Source: Chara braunii (Eukaryota; Streptophyta; Charophyceae; Charales; Characeae). Taken from it: a stretch of DNA of 48,108 nucleotides. Positions 40,224 to 48,108 of this stretch are shown here, piece by piece. A model generated the notes under the pieces. That model did not search any database and was not told the DNA's origin. It saw only the letters and a program-made list of their open reading frames with translations. The translations under genes were made by a program, and so were the position numbers. The DNA is taken from positions 3,335,044 to 3,383,151 of the forward strand of contig BFEA01000066.1 of NCBI GenBank assembly GCA_003427395.1. The letters run 5' to 3'. The stretch's first letter is position 1, and every line of letters starts with the position of its first letter.

Positions 40224-41350
40224 GTAAGGGAAGCAGGCCCTGGGCTGGATACGGGGACTAGGCCAAACACAGGCCAAGGGCAGTTGGGGGCACGCAACCA
40301 CCACAGGCCCTGGGCGTTCATTGTGTGGACTGGGCCTCAGGCTTCCGGGGCCTACTGGAAGCTTCCTGGGACTGGACGCAGGCAGGACACTTCAATATAG
40401 CAAAGGGTCTGCCTCCTCATTCGGGGTTCGGGTGCTGGCTGCATGTTGAGCAAGCGCTGCTGCTGCGCTATTTGTTGGCTGGCGCTTACTCTCTCACGGG
40501 CGAGCAGGGAAGGAGCACGCAGCCATAGCCGAGCTGCGCTGCTGTAAGCTGGGTGAGGCGCAGGGTGGTCCCTGGGTGCTAGTGGCATCTGTGAGTTGGG
40601 GAACGAGGTTGTGAGTGTAGCGCGGGACATACCTGATGACACGTGACGCTCTCCATATCGCTCAGGGACGCGCGAGGGAAGCGCCTGATGAACGCAGCCG
40701 ACCTGCAAGGCTGGCCAGCTCAGTGGATACTCGGGGCACACGGGTGGGCCGGACACACACCTTTAGACACGCGACGCTCTCCAAATCGCTCAGGGACGCT
40801 AACGTCAAGAGATACTCAGGGGAACTAAGGGAGGGGTTGATTCCAAGTGATAAGTTGGAGAAAATTCCATGATGTCCTATCCACAACAAATGATTCTATT
40901 TTTATGTTTTTGACTAGTTAGATGTACTGCCATTGACATCTGACAAACAACATTAGTTAGAACTGTTTAATGTTCGTGGTGCTTGCGGACTAGTCAGACT
41001 AAAACTAGTTTCAGTTGTAGGAATCTGACTTACCTGGTGACCTCAAGTGATATCTGTTCCAAAATAGCCACCAAGTAATTAGTTGGTCTGAGTATTGTGT
41101 TGCGGTAGGCACCTAAAGTGTCCTAGTGTAGACGGTGCATAACGTTGTAGCCTATGAGCCACTAGGAGGACACACACTTGGACGACCGGATCTTGCGATC
41201 AACTAGACGCCCGATAGCCCACGTGTCCCTAGGACCGGAGGATGATAGGATTCTGTTCCGCCAGCTTAGGGAGAGACAGCGGCAGCAGAGGAGAGCTAGA
41301 GCAGCCGAGGTCAGCAGGGCTTTAGTTGGCGAGGCCGGTGCTTAGCAGCC

Positions 41351-43020
41351 ATGGATACTTCTGCCATGGTCAATTTTGCGGAGCAGACTTCCCAAGCCAG
41401 TAGTTCAGGTGCCGTTGGGTCAACGGTCGCGCAGAACATGAGTCATTCCACTGGCATTATGGCAAGCCAGGCAACACTGTTAACTCCAGAGGATGTCGCC
41501 ATCCAGCAGGCAGCCCTGCAGGAGGCACAGCTATAGTGGTCATTAGGAGAGATAAAAGCGGAGAAGGAGAAGATGATCAGAAGAAGAGCCAGGATGCAGC
41601 GGAGAGGGCCATACATGGAGGAGTTAGAGACGATGGACCTGACGAACATGGATGATGATGTGAGGGTAGTTAGGAGGGCCCTGCTAGGCGTAATAGAGAT
41701 GCAGGAGCATCAAACTACCATCCTTTATGATATCCAACAGAGCCTAGCCGTTTTAGCAGGCCGTGCTCAGGCAGCACCATCACCAGCCGGGCCTGGTGCC
41801 TGGCCCGTGCCATATCCTCCTTTTTTTATCCCACGGGTGACAGGGGTATCCCCATATGTAGCCCCGTCATCGGTTGCTATCGTTTCCCTGGGCATGTCGC
41901 TATCAGGAGGGGTAACAGCCGGGAGTAGTTTGCAGGTTCCTGTACAGACAGTGTACACCCAAACTCCGTCGCAGGTTGCAGTTACCACGCAGCCTGCTGT
42001 CTCGCAGCCTGTGCAGCCTCAAGGCACGCAACCCCAGCAGCTAGCACAACAACCTGTGTCACCGGGTCTACAGCCCGGAGTGGTGCAGGGACCGGGACAA
42101 ACTCAGTGGGTACCAAAGACAACCATCGCCGCTCCCAAACCTTTTACAGGGGACAAGAGAGGCGTAAATCTCGACACATGGTTGAGGTCAGTGCCAGTCT
42201 ATGTTAGGTGCAAACTTACCTTGCCGCACGAAGAAGTGCTTGTGGCTGCGTCTTACCTAGAGGGTAGTGCAGCAAGATGGTTGAGCGGTTTAGTGCAGCT
42301 CCAGGGATATGGTCATGACTTCCGCGCTTGGGCAGCCACCTAGAAACTGGATGACTTCCTGAAGATGGTGGAAGAGAGGTGGCACGATCCTCACGAGGCT
42401 CAAAGGGCCACTGATGTGATCCTGACGTTGCACATGAGGCAGTTTAAGTCAGTAAGGGAAGCCACCGACGCTGTTGAGCATCTGATATGTGTCCCAGGGG
42501 TGCGCTATGACCCCCAGGTCCTGCTGATTTCGTACTTGAGATGCTTTTCTCAGCCTCTAAGGAACCAGTTGGCAAAAGAGGCCAACATCAATATGCACAA
42601 CTTTCCTTTGTTTAACAGGTTGGCCCTAGACCTTGAATCTAAGGTAGGCCATGGACAGGCACCCACTACGAATGGGAGGAAGGAGACACTGCCTCCTAAT
42701 TGGAAGGCGAAGGATCGCTTAATGTTTGTCGATAATGATGGTTCCACTATCGAAGTCGACGAACACTTCCAGGAGGGAGTAGGTTCAGAGGCAGGCAGCT
42801 TAGAAACTTCAGAGGGTGGAGTTGTCGGTGCCGTAGCTAAGAAAGGTAAGGCGACCGGTAGACGCTGCGGAGGCTTCCGGTCCAGAAGTCAAGTTGACCC
42901 CAACGCTCCTCCATGGGACAAAGTGGGTCTTACAAAGGACGTGTGGAGAGATCGTTACTCGGTAGGCTGATATTCGTTGTGGTCAATATGGCCACAACCA
43001 ATTTTAGTGCCACAATAAGA
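41351..43020 (+). pseudogene. Gag (capsid and zinc knuckle) of the plus-strand Ty3 element
   Basis: ATG at 41351 in a good context (GCAGCCATGG). Residues 1-60 precede a TAG (41534). A basic coiled stretch (KAEKEKMIRRRARMQRRG) and a Pro/Gln-rich linker follow. Capsid sequence begins at PKPFTGDKRGVNLDTWLR (F-x-G with a W-containing helix), continues VAASYLEGSAARWLSGLV to a TAG (42341), then KMVEERWHDPHEAQRATDV. The zinc knuckle is split by TGA (42968) and a one-base shift: CGQYGHNQF, then TAG, then C, keeping the C-x4-H-x4-C spacing. It would package the RNA in the particle. Confidence 0.88.
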
Positions 43021-43329
43021 AAGTGACAGAAAAAATCCCACCTATGATGGGGCAGGTGTCGGGATCCTCTCATCCCGTTGGTAGCAACGTTGCCAGTACT
43101 TCAGGTAGTGCTCCGGGAAACAGGTCGGGCCAGTAGGAATAGTAGTTGTTCCTGCTAGGGTCGAGGTGGTGGAGACACCCTCACCATCTCGAGAGATGGC
43201 CCAAGCTACTGACTCCCATGTCGTCCCGCAAACACATTCAGACCCATCGAGCCTTTGTTCGATGAATGTGTTTGGGTCGTTCGAGGACCTATAGGTGGAG
43301 TGGTGTAGATCAGACCCACTAACTTCTTG

Positions 43330-43630
43330 GACGACACTAGTCAAAGCCCCGAAGGGTGAGATGTTCGTCAACGAGGTTGTCATTGGCGGCCGCAAGGCCG
43401 GGGCCTATTATGACACTTGCTCGATTAGGAACTTTATTAGTCGCTCGTGCGCTGAGAGGCTGCGTTTATAGGGGCGAGTGCAGCACCTTAGTCGACCTGT
43501 GGAGTCGACCTGTGCCAACAAACAGCGCATGGTAGTTAACGACTACCTTCAAGATGTTGAGTGTTGTTTTCCGTACGCGGGAGGGGACTAGAGACATCGT
43601 GTCTCGTTCCTAGTAAGTGACGAGCTCCCA
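43330..43630 (+). pseudogene. Aspartic protease of the plus-strand Ty3 element
   Basis: FVNEVVIGGRKAGAYYDTCS carries the active-site loop with DTC where DTG is required, so the Gly is replaced by Cys. NFISRSCAERLRL follows, then TAG (43469-43471), QRMVVNDYLQDVECCF, TAG (43589-43591) and [12 protein letters not shown] (the hydrophobic-Gly motif). In frame with the RT that follows. Two stops and the loop change inactivate it. Confidence 0.8.
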
Positions 43631-44530
43631 ATGAATATGTTACTAGGTATGTATTACCTGTCTGTAGCACAGCCCCAGTTTGACTGGAACCGAAAAGTCG
43701 TCAAACACACTTTGCCAGGTGGAGGAACCACCGGATTACATAAGTTCAAAGCTAGTAGTCTGATTGAGTCCTATGGGTGCATGTGTGCGGCCGCGTTCTA
43801 CAATTATTATAAGCAAAATCAGGAGGAGGGTATGTATTTAGTTTATGTCTCTGTTGCAGGCCAGCCAGTGAAAATGCTGCCGGAGATAGAGGGAGTAGTT
43901 GCAAAGTACTCTGATCTATTTGAAGAGCCAACAAGGGTTGTTGAGAGAGAGGTCGTCCATGCGATAGAGATTATCCCAAGGTCCAGTATCCCAAAGGGTA
44001 AGATCTATCGGATGTGTCCAGGCGAGCTTGATGAGCTTCGCCGACAACTCAAGGAACTCGTAGAGAAGGGTTGGATCCGGCCGAGTGTCTCTCCTTATGG
44101 GTCTCGAGTTCTATTCGTACCAAAGAAGAAGGAGGGTACTCTTAGGATGTGCATTGACTATAGGGGCCTCAATGTCATCACTGTAAAGAATAGAGAGCCC
44201 CTACCGCGCATCGACGATCTGTTAGATAGAGTGCAAGGGTGTCGGTACTTCAGTAAGATAAATCTGAAGTCCGGGTACCATCAGATTGCAATCCGGCCCG
44301 AGGATCAACACAAAACCGCTTTCCAGACGAGGTACGGTCTGTACGAGTTTGTGGTGATGCCTTTTGGCCTCTGCAATGCTCCTGGCACCTTTCAGCACGC
44401 TATGAATCGGATATTCCATGACTACTTAGATAAGTTTGTCATCATGTACCTCGATGACATACTTATTTTTAGTAAGACTGTCGAGGAGCATGTTGCACAT
44501 TTGGACAAAGTCCTCAGTCTCCTACGATAG
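43631..44530 (+). pseudogene. Reverse transcriptase of the plus-strand Ty3 element
   Basis: [19 protein letters not shown], then [55 protein letters not shown] (motif A), [20 protein letters not shown] (motif B) and [14 protein letters not shown] (motif C). In motif A the catalytic Asp of '[11 protein letters not shown]' is Asn (AAT), which would abolish activity even without the stops. The frame ends in TAG (44528-44530) and continues in the same frame with the connection domain. Otherwise it closely fits plant Ty3 RTs. Confidence 0.95.
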
Positions 44531-45433
44531 CACATGTTCAAGATCAACGGTGGAAAGTGTGAGTTTGGCCGCACCCGTGTCTTGTACTTGGGTCATGAGA
44601 TTTCCACGGAAGGGTTGAAGCCCGATGACGCGAAGGTGGCCAGCATTCGTGATTGGCCACGTCCTCAGTCTGTGACTGAGATGAGATCTTTCTTAGGAAT
44701 GACAGACTACTATAGGACTTTCGTTAAGAACTACAGCATAGTGGCCGCTCCTTTGACTTATCTGACCCGCCTTGACACCCTATGGGAGTGGACAGACAAG
44801 TGCGAGGCTGCTTTCAGACATCTGAAGCATGCGTTGACGCACTATGAGGTTATGAAACTTCCCGATCCTGATAAGCCATTCGTGGTTACCATGGATGCCA
44901 GCCAATATGGCATTGGCGCCATCCTTGCGCAACAGGAGGGGCCAAAGTTGAGGCCAGTCGAGTACATGTCGAAAAAGATGTCGTCTCAGAAGTTGGCAAA
45001 GTCCACCTACGAGAAGGAACTCTACGCCGTGTACAAGGCTCTGACCCATTGGAGACATTATCTCCTTGGGAGGATCTTCATCCTCAGGACTGATCATGAG
45101 ACCCTGAGATGGAGGAGAACTCAGCCTGTACTTTTTGACGCCCTGAAGCGTTGGATCGAAGTCATTGAGCATTACAACTTCGACCCCCAGTACCTCAAAG
45201 GGGAGTACAACAAGCTGGTTGATGCCTTGTCGCGTAGACCTGACTTCTCAGGTGCGCTGACTACTGAGTTCGATCTCACGGACGATGTTACTCGCTCTTT
45301 GGTGGAAGCCTATCGCGAGGACCAGTTCATGACTGGGATTATACGCAAACTTCAAGCAAAGGACAAGAAGACCTCTGTCGAGTTTGAGTTGGTCAATGGC
45401 TTGCTGTTCCTTGAGAAGGCAGGGAATAAATGA
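44531..45433 (+). pseudogene. RT connection and RNase H of the plus-strand Ty3 element
   Basis: A 300-codon frame in phase with the RT. Thumb/connection: FKINGGKCEFGRTRVLYLGH, EMRSFLGMTDYYRTFVKNYS. RNase H: VTMDASQYGIGAILAQ (first Asp), KLAKSTYEKELYAVYKAL (Glu), FILRTDHETLRW (Asp), then GEYNKLVDALSRRPD (C-terminal Asp). All four catalytic positions are present. The integrase linker follows (ELVNGLLFLEKAGNK) up to a TGA (45431-45433), which stands where an Arg codon (CGA) would fit. Confidence 0.92.
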
Positions 45434-45664
45434 TTGTGTGTTCCCAATAGTGAGTCTTTGCGTAGTTTGTTTTTAGGCGAATGTCATGATGCCACCGACC
45501 ATTTTAGGTGTAAGAAGACCGCATCCAACTTGCTGCAGCGGTTCTGGTGGGCCCACGATGATGAGAGATGCCCAGCTGTACGTGGAGACTTGTCAAGTTT
45601 GTCAACGGGACAAGCCACATACTCAGGCTCCTCTTGGGCTTTTGAAGCCCCTTCCGATTCCACT
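45434..45664 (+). pseudogene. Integrase zinc finger of the plus-strand Ty3 element (truncated)
   Basis: In the original frame: LFLGECHDATDHFRCKKTAS and LLQRFWWAH (the His pair). After a frameshift the neighbouring frame gives AQLYVETCQVCQRDKPHTQA (CxxC) and GLLKPLPIPL, where the catalytic core would normally start. The element stops here; the catalytic DDE core is missing. The next bases, GTTAACGGGTACCG, are unrelated. Confidence 0.85.
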
Positions 45665-45747
45665 CGCGGTTAACGGGTACCGAAAATTCCACCGAATGAA
45701 GTAAAGAAGCTTGCAAAGAAATATGGGTATTTTCGTTAAAGATGAGG

Positions 45748-45870
45748 CCTTATTCGTTGTGTATAAAATCTCGTCCGTTAAAGATCCATACTTATTCCTC
45801 AAAGAAAAACCTTATTCGTTGTGTATTATTATCATTCGTTAAAGATCCATACTTATTCCTCAAGGAAAAA
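45748..45870. repeat. Two tandem copies of a ~61-bp unit
   Basis: CCTTATTCGTTGTGTAT and TCGTTAAAGATCCATACTTA recur about 61 bases apart between the truncated Ty3 element and the satellite. Confidence 0.85.
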
Positions 45871-45884
45871 ATCTAAGTAGACGG

Positions 45885-47690
45885 ACAAGCAACTTGTCGT
45901 TTTGAGTTGTTTGTTCCTCTACCCATAGGCCATTCTTTGCTTTCTTCGAATATTTCAAGCTTGGAGTTTTTTTTCTTTTCTCCGTCTACTTAGTCGTTTT
46001 GAGTTGCTCGTCCCTCTTCCCATAGGCTTTTCTTTGCTTTCATCGAAAAACAGAGCCCGGAGCTTTTTTTTTTTTCTCCGTCTACTTAGTCGTTTTGAGT
46101 TCCATGTCCCTGTACCCCTAGGCTTTTCTTGGCTTTCGCCGAAAAAAAAGCCCGGAGTTCCATGTCCCTGTACCCCTAGGCTTTTCTTTGCTTTCGCCGA
46201 AAAACATAGACCAGGGTTTTCTTCTTTTTCTCCGTCTACTTAGTCGTTTTGAGTCGAGTTTTCTTTTTTTTCTTCGTCTACTTAATCGTTTTGAGTTGCC
46301 CGTCCCTCTGCCCCTAGGCCCCTTCTTTGCTTTCGGCGAAAAACAGAGCCCGGAGTTTTCTTTTTATTCTCCGTCTACTTAGTCGTTTTAAGGTGTCTGT
46401 CCCTCTCCCCCTAGGCCCTTCTTTCTGTTCGCTGAAAAACAGAGTCCAAAGTTTTTTTTTTTTTCTCTGTCTACTTGGTCGTTTTGAGTTGCCCGTCCCT
46501 CTGCCCCTTTTCTTTTTTTTCTCCGTCTACTTAGTCATTTTGAGTTGCCCGTCCTTATCCCCCTAGCCCCTTCTTTGCTTTCGCCGAGAAACAGAGCCCG
46601 GAATTTATTTTTTTTTCTCCGTCTACTTAGTCGTTTTTAGTTGCCCGTCCCTCTGCCCCTAGCCCCCTTTTTGCTTTCGTCGAAAAACTCAGCCTGGAGT
46701 TTTCTTTTTTTCTCTGTCTACTTAGTCGTTCTGAGTTGCCCGTCCCTTTGCTCCTAGGCCCTTCTTTGCTTTCGTCGAAAAACTGAGCCCGGAGTTTTCT
46801 TCTTTTTCTCTGTCTACTTAGTCGTTTTGAGTTGCCCGTCCCTCTCCCCCTAGGCCCTCCTTTCCTTTCGCCGAAAAAACAGAGCCCGGAGTTTTTTTTT
46901 TTTTCTCTGTCTACTTAGTCATTTTAAGTTGCCCGTCCATTTCCCCCTAGGCCCTTCTTTGTTTTGGCCGAAAAACAGAGCCCGGAGTTTTCTTTTTTTT
47001 CTCCGTTTACTTAGTCATTTTGAGTTGCCCGTCCCTCTCCCCCTGAGCCCTTCTTTCCTTTCGCCGAAAAACAGAGCCCGGAGGTTTTTTTTTTTTCTCC
47101 GTCTACTTAGTCGTTTTGAGTTGCCCGTCCCTCTGCCCCTAGCACCTTCTTTGCTTTCGCCGAAAAACAGAGCCCGGAGTTTTCTTTTTTTTCTCCGTTT
47201 AGTTAGTCGTTTTGAGTTGCTCGTTCCTATCCCCGTATCCCCTTCTTTGCTTTCGCTGAAAAACTGAGCCCGGAGTTTTCTTCTTTTTCTCTGTCTACTT
47301 AGTCGTTTTGAGTTGCCCGTCCCTCTGCCCCTGGCCCCTTCTTTGCTTTCGCCGAAAAACAGAGCCTGGAGTTTTTCTTTTTTTCTTCATCTACTTAGTC
47401 GTTCTAAGTTGCCCGTCCCTCTGCCCCTAGGCCCTTCTTTGCTTTAACCGAAAAACAAAGCCCGGAGTTTTCTTTTTTTTCTCCGTCTACTTAGTCGTTT
47501 TGAGTTCCCCGTCCCTCTACCCCTAGCCCCTTCTTTGCTTTCGCCAAAAAACAGAGCCCGAAGTTTTCTAATTTTTCTCCGTCTACTTAGTCATTTTAAG
47601 TTGCCCGTTTCATTACCCCGCGGCCGTTTATTGCTTTCCCCGAAAAGTAGAGCCCGGAATTTGTTTTTTTTCTTCGTATACCTGGTCGTT
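45885..47690 (+). repeat. ~93-bp satellite, about 19 copies
   Basis: The unit reads CTCCGTCTACTTAGTCGTTT, TGAGTTGCCCGTCCCTCTGC, CCCTAGGCCCTTCTTTGCTT, TCGCCGAAAAACAGAGCCCG, then GAG and a variable T run. Copy length varies mainly through the T run. The 'FLRLLSRFELPVPLPL' frames are artefacts of it. The array decays at its right end, near 47690. Confidence 0.95.
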
Positions 47691-47935
47691 TCACAACAGA
47701 TATTGCTCAAAATGTCCGGATCAAAAAAATAAAAAATAAGGTTAATAAAAAGATTAAAAAAAAAAACAGATCTGCGTAAAAACAAATTTGAGATCTAGTT
47801 GATAGATGACAAAGTGAACGAACACTTCAAGTCGAGATACGTCTAAGTAGCACAGAGTACCGAAAATACATAAGTTCGACGAGCAAAGTCATAACCAATT
47901 ACGACAGATAGGAAGAATACGAACAAGGATAGAGT
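47691..47935. other. No gene recognised
   Basis: A-rich sequence with an A run at 47755-47767 and no coding frame. It may be the 3' flank (minus-strand sense) of the retroelement carrying the ribozyme at 47936-47976. Confidence 0.4.
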
Positions 47936-47976
47936 CCCCGACGCGTTTTGGCGACCGCCGTCGCCTCATCAGGGGG
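47936..47976 (-). ncRNA. Hammerhead ribozyme-like motif (one core base changed)
   Basis: Minus strand, 5'->3': CCCC (stem I), CTGATGA (core), GGCGAC-GGCG-GTCGCC (six-pair stem II with a four-base loop), AAAA, CGCGTC (minimal stem III and the cleavage triplet GTC), GGGG (stem I partner). All parts of a hammerhead lie in the right order and spacing. The core 'GAAA' reads AAAA, so the catalytic G (G12) is A, as a C-to-T change at a former CpG on the plus strand would give. The very short stem III with ACGCGTC is known from hammerheads in Penelope-like and related retroelements. Self-cleavage is predicted to be lost or weak. Confidence 0.7.
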
Positions 47977-48108
47977 TTTCCACCGACGTGCCTCGCACTA
48001 GCCAAACGGTCCAACATCCCTTTTCCGTCAGCGCAACATCACGACACTCAGGAATGTTCGTAACTGCGCCGGCTGTCAGCCTGAAGAGCTACAAACTTTG
48101 CATCACCG
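47977..48108. other. Edge sequence, probably the upstream part of a ribozyme-carrying retroelement
   Basis: No open frame of interest. It adjoins the 5' side of the ribozyme (minus strand) and runs off the window, so the element cannot be identified here. Confidence 0.35.

Larger units (their letters stand above)
41351..45664 (+). mobile_element. Ty3-type LTR retrotransposon, 3'-truncated
   Basis: One reading frame, interrupted by stops and one frameshift, gives gag, zinc knuckle, protease, RT, RNase H and the integrase zinc finger in Ty3 order. Similarity ends inside integrase at about 45664. No catalytic core and no 3' LTR follow. The sequence 5' of 41351 (41170-41350) is a plausible leader, but no LTR or primer-binding site was identified. 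Its RT and protease differ clearly from the minus-strand element, so it is another family. Confidence 0.9.

Noticed and set aside
41443-45172. Minus-strand frames within the plus-strand Ty3 element
   Set aside because: They are antisense shadows of gag and pol with no domain content.
46004-47785. 'FLRLLSRFELPVPLPL' repeated frames
   Set aside because: Translation of the ~93-bp satellite; frames break whenever the T run changes length.

Overview
The window looks like gene-poor, repeat-rich nuclear DNA of a green-lineage eukaryote, most likely a streptophyte (charophyte-type) alga. I base this on a decayed nuclear 18S rRNA fragment, two unrelated Ty3-type LTR retrotransposons, two copies of a Penelope-like element (PLE) with an N-terminal GIY-YIG nuclease (a layout known as Chlamys in green algae and spike mosses), many micro- and minisatellites, and intron-like splice signals. 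The species is inference. There is no bacterial-style operon and I see no complete host gene. One N gap (28934-29038) and single Ns at 30277, 38313 and 38993 mark assembly limits.

Layout. 1-5100: simple repeats, a palindromic dispersed repeat (partner in opposite orientation at 39.6 kb), fragments of coding-like sequence including the C-terminal end of a Ulp1-type protease with its catalytic Cys changed to Arg, a ~226-bp tandem repeat, and a 663-bp fold-back element with 11-bp perfect terminal inverted repeats and an 8-bp target duplication. 5139-28000, minus strand: I read this as one very large Ty3-type element. In its own 5'->3' order (descending coordinates) it has three tandem paralogous copies of an unrecognised ~280-residue protein (27907 to 25048), a broken coding stretch, gag (24242 to 22760), pol (11788 to 6944: protease, RT, RNase H, integrase) and extra coding sequence 3' of pol (6551 to 5139). 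Between gag and pol, about 10.95 kb is occupied by two head-to-tail PLE copies (22757-17106 and 17105-11802) with LTR-like repeats (pseudo-LTRs).

28000-40900: no convincing genes. It holds a (GA)n tract, minisatellites of 53, 91 and 26 bp, a diverged ~1.4-kb tandem duplication full of short hairpins, a 1.2-kb 18S rRNA pseudogene on the minus strand, a tRNA-like SINE head, and the second copy of the palindromic dispersed repeat. 41351-45664, plus strand: a second Ty3-type element (gag, protease, RT, RNase H, start of integrase), cut off inside integrase and killed mainly by TAG stops. 45700-47690: a ~93-bp satellite. 47936-47976, minus: a near-complete hammerhead ribozyme, probably belonging to a retroelement that continues past the right edge.

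All mobile-element genes seen carry stops or frameshifts, so the window records past activity. The only long open unknown protein is the 281-residue copy at 27062-27907.
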